Origin: Branchiostoma floridae | Lineage: Eukaryota > Chordata > Leptocardii > Amphioxiformes > Branchiostomatidae | Direction: 5' to 3' | Assembly (NCBI RefSeq): GCF_000003815.2 | Contig: NC_049997.1 | Coordinates: 8,796,431 to 8,860,430, forward strand | Length of the DNA stretch: 64,000 bases | Shown here: positions 25,318-39,000 of the stretch, one piece after another | How the letters are laid out: each line of letters starts with the position of its first letter | How positions within the stretch are numbered: position 1 is the first letter of the stretch | Notes under the pieces: generated by a model | Databases searched by the model: none | What the model was told of the DNA's origin: nothing | The model's input: only the letters and a program-made list of their open reading frames with translations | Program-made: the position numbers and the translations under genes

Positions 25318-25500
25318 ATCACTACAGCAAGGGGGTAGTCCACTGGTAGTGATGTTTGTTTAACTCTCATTCTCTTTTTCAAATGCTGGATACGACTTGG
25401 CCGTCTTTGGTTTGACTCGGCCGAGTTCGAATTCGAGACACACCGAATTCGAATGCACTCACATGCACTCACAACACTGACTCACATGGTCATTGGATTG
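25318..25500 (-). repeat. tRNA-derived SINE, family 1
   Basis: Third copy of the family at 2520-2756. GGTAGTGATGTTTGTTTAAC and ACTCGGCCGAGTTCGAATTC are the recognisable blocks; the tRNA-like head at 25420-25500 is degraded. Confidence 0.55.
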
Positions 25501-26205
25501 CAACGGCCTATTTGACAATGGTGAAGGCTAACATTTTTGTTGGACCACATTCTTTAGAGTGCCCGGCCCGGACATACAGAGTGTATTCCGTTTCATATGC
25601 TATCATGAGGCATAATTGTAGCTTTGGCTTTTTTCAGACAAGCAACCGAAGAAATAAACAGACATTTGACAGACATGCAGGGTCGATATGATGTCTGGAG
25701 TTTGTTTCCTTCAACTCACGTACTTGAGGCTCCCTGGTGTTTTCAATTAACTTCCCCCGGCATTGCCTCCGCAACAGATTTTCTTGTCTAATGGTGTCGA
25801 ATTGGTATTCATGGATATCTACCGTACAGACACATGTTAGACACGCTCCAGAATGTTCCCGATGGTCTTTGTTTGCTTAAACCGTTGGAGTGCTTGCCAA
25901 ATTTCTACATGTATTGATGCGCTATTTCGAGTGTTCATGCCAGTAAAAAAAATATGTTTTCGCATGCTTCTTGAAATACGCTCGACTGGGACTAACTGTA
26001 TGGAATTAGATATCTTGACTATAAGAAAAAAAATCGTTGATAAGCTTTCCGTGTCTGTACTATACATGCTTCCTTCGTATGTTTAGAATACGTTAAAAAA
26101 AATTAGAGTTTCAATTATGTCATGTGAAAATTTAGCCTTTTCTTATGTGTAATTCCCTTGTGTAGATGTATGTACATTACCAACCCAACAAGATAATGAT
26201 GTTAA
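25501..26205. other. No gene recognised
   Basis: AT-rich spacer. Confidence 0.4.
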
Positions 26206-27177
26206 CCCTCAAACACCCGAGTGGGGTCCATTTGGACCCCAGGCGTACATTTCGAAGTGCCATTTCAACATTTTTGATCTAAAGAAAAAATCCTTCCGTG
26301 ACTTTGTCGGTCAATATGTCTTATACCTTCTCCTAAGTTGTCGCAAAGATTGGTACAATAATGTGGAAATTATAAAGAAAGTTTGTGTTCAGTCCCTCTG
26401 GGGTCCAAACGGACCCCAGCAAAAATGTGCAGTTTTTAAAACAAACTTTGGGGGCAAACTCATTAACCACTTATAGTTTGACTACCAAACTTTTAGACGA
26501 TATTGAGAATGTAAACCTAAATCCTAACAAAAATTTCTGTGTCATCAACATGTAATGTGGAGACATTATGACATCATTTACCTAATCAGGGCCGTCATCT
26601 TGGATTTTGAACAACGACGTCATGAAATTAGCATAAATTATAAATTCTAAGTCATGAAAATTACATTGAATTTCATAGAATTTAATTGTTGTCAGAAAAC
26701 AGGTGTAGTTTACCAAGAAAACCTTCTTTAAATTGAAATTGTCAAATTTTGGCAAAAATATGCCTGTTAGAATATGGTTGCCATGGCAACCCTCCAAAAT
26801 AATAAACTTACTTTATTGACCAAAAACTTTTGCGAACAATATTTTGTGATAAGTTACCGAGTTTTGTAGCTTTAGCTCTAACCGTTCATGAGTTATTCGA
26901 CATAAATGTTGCTGAGTGCCTCAAAATTCCCCTATCTGGTCCGAATAGGTTTAGTGCAAAACGTGGTCCTTCTGAACTTTTGCATAAATTATGATAATGA
27001 GTTGGAATTAGCAACATCTTAACATCTCAAAATCTTCCTCTTACATTGACGAAGCAATGTATATACAATGATCGCCGATAAGAAATGGTACTGAGACTTT
27101 ATGAACAAAACATTTTGGGGTCCGTTTGGACCCCACTCGGTCATTTTAGTCGCAAAAAAAGGTCGGCTGCTTGAGGG
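26206..27177. mobile_element. piggyBac-like non-autonomous element, ~970 bp
   Basis: Left end CCCTCAAACACCCGAGTGGG directly follows TTAA (26202-26205). The right end is complementary to CCCTCAAGCAGCCGACC and is followed by TTGA (27178-27181), one change from TTAA. CCC-starting inverted repeats with TTAA targets are the piggyBac hallmark. The palindromic block GGGGTCC-(A/G)TTTGGACCCC occurs near both ends and once inside (about 26400-26418). No transposase frame. Confidence 0.65.
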
Positions 27178-27559
27178 TTGATATTATCTCTGTATAACGG
27201 ACATTCTAGATCAGAGGGTACTTCATTAATTCCCTGTTGATAATGCCTTCTGACCTTCATTCCAATTGAAAAAACGTAAAGAGAAAAACGTAATGTCTTT
27301 TTTCCCCAGCCGAGGTAATTGGCTTAACAAATGGTCATCATCGGTTCACTAATGGACACTTGGATCAATCACGTACGAGCGGAGGGTGCGAAATCACCCC
27401 TAAGTGCCCTCGTTAAATCCAAACAGCCAACGTCCAGTATCACATGTGCTGACCACTCTACATAAGCATTTTTTTTTTCTATTGTGCTTTTTGACAGACG
27501 AGGACAATGTGGTACTGCACTCAAGTTTTGTAACTTATATTAACAGTGCCACATACATG
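27178..27559. other. No gene recognised
   Basis: Spacer without supported exon. Confidence 0.4.
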
Positions 27560-27722
27560 GTACAGACAGAAGGTACCCATTTTTACACCTGGGTGAAGTG
27601 AGGAAGATCGTGTAAAGTGCCTTTCCCAAGGGCACAACGTCGGGGCGGGGCACGGCGGGGATCGAACTCAGAACCTCTAGGTTCCGAGCCGAACGCTCTA
27701 CTAGTTACGTCACGCCCGACGC
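27560..27722 (-). repeat. SINE family 2 copy
   Basis: Blocks TTACACCTGGGTGAAGTGAG, TCGTGTAAAGTGCCTTTCCC, AAGGGCACAA and a B-box-like GGGATCGAACTCAGAACC match the copy at 10185-10508. The tRNA-like head ends near 27722. Confidence 0.65.
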
Positions 27723-28830
27723 CACGTAAGCATTCCTCCCAGACATTAATAACTAGCTGAACAAAAGCAGCCTCTCTCACGAGCCTTCTTTTCCGGCGGT
27801 CATTCTGATTACAGTATTTCAGTAACTCCGGATGTTAACCGGCTGGCTATCGGGAGCTCGTCGTGATGTCTACGGTGCTGGAAGAGTAGTACGCCCGCCA
27901 AATTCGCTAGCGCACACCGGGACAGCTTGTGCGGTGTTGGGCTTAGTAGCCTAGCCTCCTTCACCGAAATCTCTGGGGGCATTGGTGTAAATTGTAAGAC
28001 CACCTACAAGCTCCCCGGTATATATTCCTTTACTGGCATATATTTTGGGGGGAATATATACTATTTTCCTGTCATATATTCTTTTCCCGGCATATTTTCC
28101 TTTCCCGGTATATTTCCTTTCCCGTTGTTTTCCCGGTTAAAAATCGCGAATCGACCACCGTCACCTCCCCGAAAACCACCCCACAAAACTTTACGCCCAT
28201 GCCCTTAGGGAGGCCGGTGAAGAAGGCTATTAGTTACCGTGCTACTTTTATGTAACACCCTGACGTGTGAAACTCCTACTGGGTTCAAAAGTAAAGCCCG
28301 GCGGCTTTTACCGCAGTGCAGATAAGAATGATTACCGGCAAAGAGCTTCCTTTGCCCCGAAGACAGCCTGACCAAGCCACGATAGGCTGAAGAACAGGTT
28401 ATATAATGGCCCCAGCCCTATTAAAAGTGTATAGCCTATAACCCGACCACATAATATTTTCAGACGACCTTTCTGATTACTACAGTCGTTATCACTCGAC
28501 GAAGAGATTGAAGAAAAAAAACGACCCCAGTTTGCGCTTATATAGATCGGGTCAGGCCAGCAGCTCTCGAAGCACCAGATAGATACCGTGGAGCTCCCTA
28601 TTCCACTACCGAGGCCACATAGATAAAAGAAATGAATAATTCATATCTATCATCATTCCTTCATTTGCAATCCCCCACAATTGATAAGTTCCAACTTGAA
28701 GGTCAGGCAATTTTGGCGTGTCTGCGGCGTTATTGACACGTGTAGACATAACCATCAGTCTTCAATTGCCAAGCAATGAATATAATCGTACAGGTTATGT
28801 CGATCCTTTATAGCCTAGCCACCATTCCAA
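27723..28830. other. No gene; includes a TATATTCC/TTTCCCGG repeat patch
   Basis: At 28010-28140, motifs of the type CCCGGTATATATTCCTTT and TCTTTTCCCGGCATATT recur about every 20 bp. They resemble the CCCTTTCCCGGCA blocks inside MITE family D. The rest of the stretch has no supported exon. Confidence 0.4.
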
Positions 28831-29199
28831 ATGCGAGCAATTTATGCAATGATTGCGCTATGCATTTGCCGGGATGTGTCTTGGATTGAAATTCGCCCTA
28901 TTAGGACTTATTTGCAGTGGATGTCACTTGAAGACAGAAGGGAAATGTCCAGACTTTCCATGATGTACAAAATGACCAATAAACTGGTGGACGTACCAAC
29001 TGATAAGTATCTAATACCAGTTCAAAAAAGAACAAGAAACCGTCATGCCTTCAAATACCAGAGTTACCGACCTAGGATTGATGTGTTCAAAAATTCGTAC
29101 TTTCCCAGAACTATCGTAGAGTGGAGTTTGTTATCACCAAGTACAGTAGGGGCATCTTCTCTGGGTAGTTTTAAAGAACGCTTGCAGATACGAGCGTAG
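28831..29199 (+). pseudogene. Non-LTR retrotransposon ORF2, C-terminal fragment
   Basis: The last ~95 codons of this frame read like the C-terminus of CR1/L2-type ORF2 proteins. A LEDRREMSRLSMMYKMTN block comes first, then YLIPVQKRTRNRHAFKYQ, then FKNSYFPRTIVEWSLLS and GSFKERLQIRA before the stop. The RT core and endonuclease are missing upstream, so this is a 5'-truncated copy. The following ~60 bp (CCAGCTGCTGCCGCGCCGCG...AAGCTGG hairpin) looks like its 3'UTR. A different subfamily from the remnant at 18989-19092. Confidence 0.7.
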
Positions 29200-29281
29200 A
29201 TGTGCAAAAGTTAGGGGTAACGAGTCGTTCGGTGTAATATAACCAGCTGCTGCCGCGCCGCGTGCCTGCGAAGCTGGTGTG

Positions 29282-30440
29282 TAAAGGCCCCCTCTCACTT
29301 GACGTGCGGCACGCTTGCGGCATTGCTGCGTTCGAAAACGCAGATGTACCGCCACGGAACCTAGAGGTGTCGCAAGCAAACCTAGAGGTGCCGCAAGCAA
29401 ACCTAGAAGTGCCGCAAGCAAGCGCGACGTTTTTTAAAAAGTTTAAAGATAACGCAAGTGGCAAGATGCCGCAACAGTGCCGCAACAGTGCCGCAACAGT
29501 GCCGCAACGGTGCCCCAACGGTGCCCCAACAGTGCCGCCACCATGCCTCAAACAGTATCAAGGATATATTTTGCCTATTTTACACCAAGAATCAAAAGTG
29601 AACATCATTTTATCACCGAAAAACTATTTTAGATGCATTTCTAATAATTTTACAGCGGTTTTCGATCCAGTTAAAACACTGCGAATTCCAGAAAACTTAC
29701 CTTGTATCCGTATTCAGAGTTAACTTAAAAATACATCTTTTGATTTATTTAATGGAAAGTAGGTCAGTATTTTATACTTGAAAACAAAAAATAAGTAACT
29801 GGTTTATCGATTAACCTACGGATGTAGAGATAAAGGTTATCGTCAACGTTCAAAAAGAAATTATTTATGTTGGATGATAACGAGTTTGCGTTTGCGTTAT
29901 AACGTTACAAGCTAATCATTGCTGGTAGCCTGCCACCGATAAAATACAAAATTGCAGTCATTCAGACCCATGGGCCATATTTTTCTCACTTTTTACAAAT
30001 ATGATAGACTTAGACATCAATAGGCTGGCAAGCCATCCGCCGACAATGAAAATACTCCGCGTCATACAAAAAAAGTATGAAATATCAAACATTTTCATTT
30101 TAGAAATTTGCAAAATTGGTGAATAAACATATAAACATACATAATTACACATAACGTTAAATGGTACAAAACGTACACATCGAGTGAAATCTGGTATATA
30201 GTTCGTGTCCGTTCATTTGGGTCATTTCCTTTACAGTAAAAGTCTTTCAAGGTTATTTATAGCATATGTATCATATAATTCATTATCATAAGGGAAATCT
30301 TTTTCATTATAAATCTCATTTTGGGGCATTCTCATCATTTTACAGTGATTTTTAATAAATTGACAACGCTGCAATTGTCAATAACATGTTCATTTAGTCT
30401 AGAAACGCAACAGTGCCGCACGTCAGTGTGAGTGCAAGAG
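29282..30440. mobile_element. Family A-related element with internal minisatellites
   Basis: The left end (TAAAGGCCCCCTCTCACTTG at 29282) is identical to the terminus of the element at 52287-52533. A distant right end, CAGTGCCGCACGTCAGTGTG, lies at about 30410-30430. Between them are a 21-bp repeat CGCAAGCAAACCTAGAGGTG (29360-29425, ~2.5 units) and an 11-bp repeat GCCGCAACAGT (29466-29540, ~6.5 units). The latter seems amplified from the family's own terminal motif. The remaining core is AT-rich. Whether one element spans the full length is uncertain. Confidence 0.45.
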
Positions 30441-32838
30441 TCAAGACAAAATCTAACTTTTAGCGTTGTTGAAAGCTATCTATTAATCTGTGCTATTGCA
30501 GTTCTTGGTGGTAACGTGTTTAACTTCAAGGCATCTTTACAAAAGAATTCTCAGTTGGTTCTCGTTTTACAAAATATTTATGCTTTTCTTTTGCCAAGCT
30601 GTCACTTAATTTTTTTTCTGAAATTGATTGGGTTTACAGAATCATAGATTGTGATCAGGCAACACGGCACTTCCAAGTGTTTTACTTGATATTTCCAGTG
30701 AAGCATATGTTGTACCTAGATGTAATTCAATGCAACATGCCTGAGGCAGTACAAGTTATCTGGATCGTTTTTGTGATTGAAAGAAAAAAGCGTCAACGAT
30801 GTAGCAATGTACATATGTTATTGATGAGTACAGATGTTATTGATCACCTTGTAATTCTCTTTGACGTCGACCAGACGTACCATTCAACAACTACCACCTG
30901 TTAAAGGCTTTTGTAGCATCTACTGAGCTGTGTGAACATGATTAGGACGTGTTAAAAGACCGAGTTAATGTAAGCTTTGACCATAAGCTCTTACATAGAT
31001 GACTACCCAAAGAAACCAAGGTTGCTGACAGGATAGGTCAGGTAGCGTAGCAACGTAATTATTTGTAAATGTTTAGACTTAAGACTTGATTTGCAACATT
31101 AATGTGGATTTATATTCAAATTGTGTTAAATAACTGTTACAGGAACTTCATACTCTTTATATGTTCAACTTGGTAAGGGAGAAACCTTTATTTGGATAGA
31201 TTATGCAAATCCAGGCCGAATTTACATAATCAGGTAGAAAATTGTATAACAACTTAGTGGTAAGAATGGCATGAAAATACTAGTGCCAGATGTAAATAAA
31301 GAAAGTTGAATATATCAGACAGAAATATGATAGTTTAGTTTGATATCATTGACATACTTAATGAAGAAAGTGTACGTATATAGTTTAATGAGGAAAGATA
31401 TTTGCATAATAATCCCCCCCCCCAAGGACATTAGATTATAATGAATAAGTCATGCTAAAAAGAGACTAAATTTATAACTTGCATATCTTATGCCATAGAC
31501 TTAAAAATTTCATTGGTGAATGATACATCTTTCATATCTTTGACATCATTTTAAGTGATAAACCATGTAGATCTAGTGTTAACCATAGTTACTGTGCCAT
31601 TGTAATATGACAAATTTACGGTATCTTGGAATTAAAAGAATGTTTTAGAGCTTGCAAACTTACAAAATGCAAATTCAAACTGTTCAAGGCCTCTATAGAA
31701 AGATGAACTTGTGCTTTGGAAGTTCATTCCAACACCTGGGCTTGAATGTAACTTAAGGCAGCAGGCATTGTCCTTGGTTAGTCTTGTAATAATTTATCAT
31801 CTGCCCTGGTCAGCCTTTTGCGTATGGAATCGACACAACAACGGTTTAATCACCGAAAAGACATGTGCAGAGTTGTAGAAGAAGAGATAAAGGTGACCGA
31901 CCCATGGAACACAACACCTGGTGGATTTTATCAGATAAATTAAGTTGTTTATGCAGTGTTCTCCACTGACCCATGTATCTCAAACATCCTGGTTAACGAG
32001 TACATGAAGTCAATTTGGCAACGTATGCCATATGAGACTAACAACAAGGTTGTAGTACAGCTGACCCTATGGCATAATAAGCTAGATATAAGAAATTGAG
32101 TTTTGTAGGATTTGAATGTACAAAAACAAAAACAAAACAGCTGTAAGAGAGACCTTGACTTCCAAAATAGTTGCTTTCGGTCCTTTTATTGTGGTTGTGT
32201 GTGTATGTGTGTGTGTTTGTGGACAGCATAACTTGAGAAGCTGTCGATGGATCTTTGTGATGTTTGACGTCGTACTGCAAAGGAATCACCGTTATTTTTG
32301 TATCTTGTTTTCCGGACATGCTCTGCTTAGAATATGACCTTGTAAAGGTAGTTAGCCCTTAACGTTCGTAAAGAGGTAAATGTAGGTACTGGCGCCTAGG
32401 CAGCCTTTCCAGAACTCCAAGAGCCAATTTGTTTGAGCCTTTGACTGATCGTTGTTGGTTAATAATTAAATTGATGATTGGCATACCAATAATTAGGTTA
32501 CAGTTGTCAAAATGAGCAGCTATCTTCCGTGTTATGATATTTCTAACTGTTAAAATGAATGTCTCAAAAGTTTGTACATTGAATTTCTCTCATCGTATAT
32601 TCTCCTCAATGAGTGCTTGATAGATTTTCTTTGCCCTCACAGCGCCAACCGAAAGCTGCCCCGGCTCATACGTTTGGAGAGAACGCACCTATACCTCATC
32701 AGAGAACGGCACATCTTCATTCATAGCACGTGGGTATTCATCGCCGACACGCTGTAATCGATGTCAGTCCCCATCAGAGCATTCAGTTCCAAAAACGATT
32801 CCAGCTTTACTCAAGATCAAGACCGAGACTGAACTCAA
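30441..32838. other. No gene recognised; possible 5' exon of the GPCR at its end
   Basis: AT-rich. Near 32640 an acceptor-like TTGCCCTCACAG is followed by GC-richer sequence that could be 5'UTR of the receptor gene at 33010; not proven. Confidence 0.35.
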
Positions 32839-33009
32839 GTGGAATGCAAATTTAAAGTTCTCAGCGGGAACAAAACTTACATAACAGTGGTAAGCTTACA
32901 TAACGGTCGGAGTGGCGTTGGCCGTAATTGCAGTTCTCGGAAAAGAAAGAAAGAAGGTATTGAAGTAGAAGAAGTACTTTCTGAAAGCCAAAGGATCTCG
33001 AAACTGAAG

Positions 33010-36000
33010 ATGGATCCAGCGCTAGAAGTGCTTTATCCTACAGAACACCCCCTCATTGAGCACAGCACGGACACCTATTCCGTACAAAGTTTCAACATGA
33101 CTTATTGCCTACACTTCTTCTCCCAATTCTACAACCACACCGCTTCTGAGACGTACGGCTTTCAGGATATCCTCTCACAGATCCCGCCGTATTGCCAGCA
33201 GCTTCTACTGGAGACCGCCGCCATGGACAGCCACGTCATGCACCAGGACTTTGAGTTTACGGACACCGATCGGGCTTCGTCGGTCATCCGAACAGTCCTG
33301 GGTATAGTGTACTCTCTCGTCATGGCTGTATGTGGGATCGGGAACCTGCTCCTCTTCGCAGTCATCTTCTGCTACAAGAAGAGCCGAAGCGCCACCAACA
33401 TGTTGATCAGTAACCTCTGCTTTGCTGACTTCTTCGTGGCGGTGTTCTGCATCCCGCTGCAGCTGGATTACTACGTCATCAGGAACCAGGCCTGGGTGTG
33501 GGGAGGCTCCATGTGCAAGGTGGTGTCCTTCATCCGCATGATGTCACTCTACGTCTCTACCAACACGCTACTGGTCATCTCTATCGACAGGTCAGTTCTA
33601 CAACTCGTCTGGTTTACTTGGTTAAACTCCTTAACTTTCACTTGTAAAGTGTAACAGCTGTTCTGTCAGGAGCAACAAGTCTCTACCAACACTCGAGTAC
33701 TCTCCTGGTCATCTCTATCGACAGGTCAGTTCAACAACTCGTCTGGTTTACTTGGTTAAACTCCAAGTAAACAATTTTCACTTGTAAGGTGTGGCAGCTG
33801 CTATCTTCCAAGAGTAACAAGTGTACTCTCCTGGTCATCTCTATCGGCAGGTCAGTTCTACAACAAAGTTTGGTTTGGTTTATTTGGTTTAACTTCTTAG
33901 CTGTCAGATGTAAAGTGAATAAAGTGGCAACTTTTGGCACGTTGTTCAATACTGCTAAAACAGCACTGTTGATCTCTGACCACCCGACCCGACTTCCCAC
34001 ATAAACGTTATAATTAACGTTTTGCGATTCTAATTGACAGTTGTGTATATATTGTTACTCTGGGCTGTTGATTGTTTGGTTTCTCTTATTTCTTTGTTTA
34101 TGCTATTTCATTCATTCATTCATTCATTCATTCACTCATTTATTCACCATATTATTTCATAGAGAAGAATTTCAGCTGCATATCCATCTATCCCATGCTT
34201 TATGACGGTGTGCTTTTCACATTGGTAATCATCTGTCCCATGAACTGGGTTCTTCGGTCCTTTATAGTTGATTTAGTTGACATGATGAGGTTATCTGTTT
34301 GGCCTTGGCTACGTCGTGTTTGATCATTCAGGATGATTACATTTGATCACGGTGCACGTATTTTACGTATGGTGGTGGTTTCTGCCTTTCAAAGGATTTC
34401 CACCCGGTGATTTTAATCTTGATCATGGAGGAATAAGGACTTTATTGGTTTCCAGGGTTACCTTTATGTACACTTCAAAGTGTAAAGTATTAACTTATTA
34501 AGTAGCTTCAACAGACGCTTCCATATCAAGGACGTTCTCCATTTTAGTGTACGCGTGTGCAACAGAATGCATAATGGGTAATAATTCAAAGGTGAAGGTG
34601 TCTGAGACTAGGGTACCATCCGGATAGTAGTTCGCTCCTATATTCGCTTCTGCTATCTCTGGAAACACAGAGAAGCGACTGTATATAGTGTATAATGAAT
34701 GTCAGAGCTAGAAGCGACTGTATATAGTATATAATGAACGTCGGAGCGAACTACTCTTTGGATGGTACCCAGGCTAGTCTGAGACATGAATAAAACACAT
34801 CTGAATATCACAATACTAATCGATGAAATTGTCGACATCAGAACTGTTTTTTTTTATAATTTAGATATTGTAATACGTAAAATTATTGCATAGAAGACGA
34901 CAAAATACACAAAAAGTAAGAAAATTCGTTCTTTATTTCGTTGAGTATCTTTCGAGCCCCGCAATGCCACAAGCGTGCCTCACGTCCGGTGAGAGTGCAC
35001 ATTTAGTCTTTGGCGTCCATCTATGTACTTAGAATCGTGAACCCTCTTATTGATAGATTTAAAAAAAAGACTTAATAGCTTATTAGCCCTGGCGATACCA
35101 TCTCATCATCACTTATTCAAGTCCAATTGCGTTGAAAGTAATGATTCTTTAAAAGCAGTTGGGTGCACTGTTTTCGTTGTATTTGCATGAAGGCTTATGT
35201 ATGCTGAAAGGTGCGTGTGAAAAATAGAAAAAAAATGAAAACAATGAAACGTGACTCCAGCACTAAACTAAGACAAGATTTTCGACCAGTTCTATAATAT
35301 AGAAACTCGAAAGCCGTGCACAAATGCCACCTGTCTTTTAACCGAACAACCTGTCTCGTTTGTTTGAACGTTTTTTTTTATTCATAAGAAGCTCAAATCG
35401 GCCCGCAGGCCGCTTCTTATTGAGGTCATTTAGTTAGATCCCCGTTTCTGGCACAACCTTATTTGAAAATCCTACGACATCAAAGTAGGACTATGTGTTC
35501 CTACCACAGATGTAAACGCATTGTCTGTGACTTAGGGCGATGTATGGTATTTCAAACCTATTGATGTTACCCGTAACCTTTAAATACCCCTGGGGCCTTG
35601 TGTTCATAATTGATAAGAAGAACTACAATTACATCATATACCATATTTCTGCTGTATTATACACCATTTAACACGACCGCCATCTTAGAAGTGTTCCAAA
35701 ATCGACCCGGTAAACGTAAATATCCAAGTTGGTTTTGCTGTTACCCAAAGGTAGATGCTGAGGTTGTTAGTAGACCCATCCATGCGTACATGTGGTTTGA
35801 TTGGATTTTGATCAAACCTAGGTCGTTCTCAACGCAAGGGTCCCTGTGAAATGTCAATCGATGCCAAGGTATTAAAAGTTTACACTGCAAGGTCAATTTG
35901 GATTGTGATTGAAAAAAACAACAACTAAGGATTCAATATTGTCTAAATGGCCCGAAGCCAAAAATTTACAGTTTTTGTTTCTGACAAATGCAGGACCCCG

Positions 36001-39000
36001 TCAAATGAAGTAGCGAAGTTGTTACAACAACAAAGTTCTTTTGAGTAATGCGTTACGTGTATGAACTTTCTTTGGGAAGGTTTCCAAGAATGTTTGCCAT
36101 TACTTATGATGTATGCTTGGCTAAACTCCTAGAGGAAGATATTCTAGTTTGGCAGATAGGATTTTCTGAGTCCCAAGAGTTAATTGAGTTGGCAACTTCA
36201 TTTCTACCTGCATCGGGTCTACGATTGATCTTATCATCCTTGGCAACCGTCCCAGCAAAATCCGTACTTACAATGTTAAAACTGTGCCCCCAGAAAACAA
36301 AGGACGTGCACAGAAATGTAGTTTTGTTCTAGAAAACAATATTTATGTTTTACAGTATGCGTGTGAATGATTTGTTATCTATTTTTAGCCTAGACAACCC
36401 ATTTCTAATAAGCAAAAGAATGATCTAAAACTAATCAATTATGTCATACTTAAAGACTGCACCATTCCCATCATGCATTTCACATGCGTCTGCATACAGG
36501 GAAAATGTTCAGTTCAGTTCAGTTGGTTTTAAAATTTTTCATCATTAATCTGTAATCAATTCTGTACCGGTTCCATGAAAATGTAATATTTTCATTTTTT
36601 AGTTTTATTTCCTTTTTTTTAGAAAATAGGACTTTTTTAGCCTCCCGTTTAAATACTGGTTATAGGTAATATTGAGATATGCAGAAAATACTGGGGTTTT
36701 ACCGTTCTTGTACGTGCATGCTTTAACCCTATCCAGACTGGGCTTTTGGGGCATTCCCTGGACTATCTCATTTTGATTTTTAATTATAAATGTTCAACTT
36801 AGATGTGTTACACATTAAAGATATATGAAAAGAAGTTTAGTTTAGCAAGAAAATCTTAAAATCCCATTGTTTAAACCAAAATTAGTGATTTTTTGTAAAA
36901 TTTGCCTTTCAGAAACCCGTTACCATGGCAACACGAAAAATTATAAACTTACTCTATTTTTTTTTCAAATTGCTGCCAACAATATTCTAGAAAAAGTCAC
37001 CAAGTTTAGTTGTTCTAGCACAAGCCGTTCGGGAGCTATAGGACGTCAAAGTTGCCGCGGGCACTTTACCCCCCCCCCCCTCCCACCCCCGGCTGGATAG
37101 GGTTAACAAATTGAATCTAAATACAGACAAAAGTGCCAAGGCCCAATTTGTGATGTTGGAAGATATCATTTAATGACTTACAATCCGTAACAAGCTTAAT
37201 TATATTTTGTGGCGATCCATGAAATTGAATAATAAATCCATGAAATTGAATAATAAATCAATCTTTACTGCTGGATATATTAGGTAAGTAATATTAGGTA
37301 CAATATTTATTGAAACGTTTCAGACAGCATCCATCGTCTTTCATCAATTCAATGAATATACAGAGATTCTACTTTATGTAAACATGTTGGTTTTGCTTTG
37401 TCTCTTCTTCTTCTTCTCCAATCAAATAAGGTCAATGACCTGGGCCAGACAAATGACCTGGACCAGACAGCTATCACCATGGTTACCAGTAAAGATGCAG
37501 ACACCCAGTGGTGTTCGGTTACATCAAGTAGCAAATGGCTTAGCACAGAGCTAGAGGGGTTCAGGTCACTTGGAGTAAGAATAAACATAACAGTATTTAG
37601 AGTAAGACTACAACATGTAAAGGCAAACATTATATATTTTCTTGCAAATGTCACCTTTCTTGTTATATTTATTTCTTAAATATTTCATTTATGGATGTAC
37701 AGATGCCTGGTGGTGAGAAGGCAGTTTAACGGTAAGAAGACGAGGCGGAGTGTTGCTGTGGTGTTGGCGGTGGTGTGGACAGTCTCAGCCCTTGTAGCTC
37801 TCCCCTCGGCCCTCTACGCCAAGGTACGGAATCTTCCCTTTGCTATCAACTCCTGGTCACGGATTAAGAACGTTATAGAAAAGAAAAATAACACGTGTAA
37901 TGTATAATAAATTGTTAGTTGAACTACTGGTAATATCTAAGAATTTAAAAGTACCATTCTACTTTGTGAATAACAATAATAAGCCAATCTAGCTATGCAT
38001 GCTCTAAAGTGTTCATTGTGTTGATGACAGGAATACGTTGTCTCGTTCTTGCATAAAATTGTTTCTTTCCTACACAAAGAGGGAATGCGTCCCATTTCCA
38101 AAAAATTTTCCATAAAAGTGCATAGTATATAAACGGTAAAAAGTTCTTTGCTGGTGTCCTTGTTTTAGATGAAGGTTAGACATCCAGGTAATAACATACG
38201 CCAAATAGCAATTACTCAAGCATCGGATATAACATTCGTTGCCTGGCCTTTTCCAAAATCATAATCCCGTTGCTTGAGTAATTGCTATTTGGCGTGATGT
38301 TTATATCATCATTTGACATTTACCTAGAATAATACGAATACGAATTTTTTTTTCATATATGAAGTCATTGCATTGTAATATACATTTGTAAATAGCAACC
38401 CAGTCCCCTATAGATTTTACTATTACGAATAGCTCACACGATGTTTATTCTGATCGGGAAGTAATCAGAAGTTGACTTTTGCCTAGACGTACATCGAAGG
38501 TTACAGATATTGACTATTATATTCTATTCCTACAATAGATCCACCCTCAGCAGAACGGAAACAACATGTTCTGTGGGCAGGCGTGGCCTGTGAGCCAGAT
38601 GTTTGCCTACAAGGCGTACTTCATGTTCCTGATGATGATGATTATTCTATTCTATCTCTACTTTAGATCCACCCTCAGCAGAACGGAAACAACATGTTCT
38701 GTGGGCAGGCGTGGCCGGTGAGCCAGATGTTCGCGTACAAGGCGTACTTCATGTTTCTGATGGTGATTACTCTATTCTATCTCTACTCTCGATCCACCCC
38801 CAGCAGAACGGAAACAACATGTTCTGTGGGCAGGCGTGGCCGGTGAGCCAGATGTTCGCGTACAAGGCGTACTTCATGTTCTTGATGATGATTATTCTAT
38901 TCTATCTCTACTCTAGATCCACCCTCAGCAGAACGGAAACAACATGTTCTGTGGGCAGGCGTGGCCTGTGAGCCAGATGTTCGCGTACAAGGCGTACTTC

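Noticed and set aside
38711-38971. Alternative receptor ending in a new hydrophobic stretch (LMMIILFYLY) from array read-through
   Set aside because: The reading frame is open but stops soon after entering the next unit; without RNA evidence I treat it as a by-product of the array.
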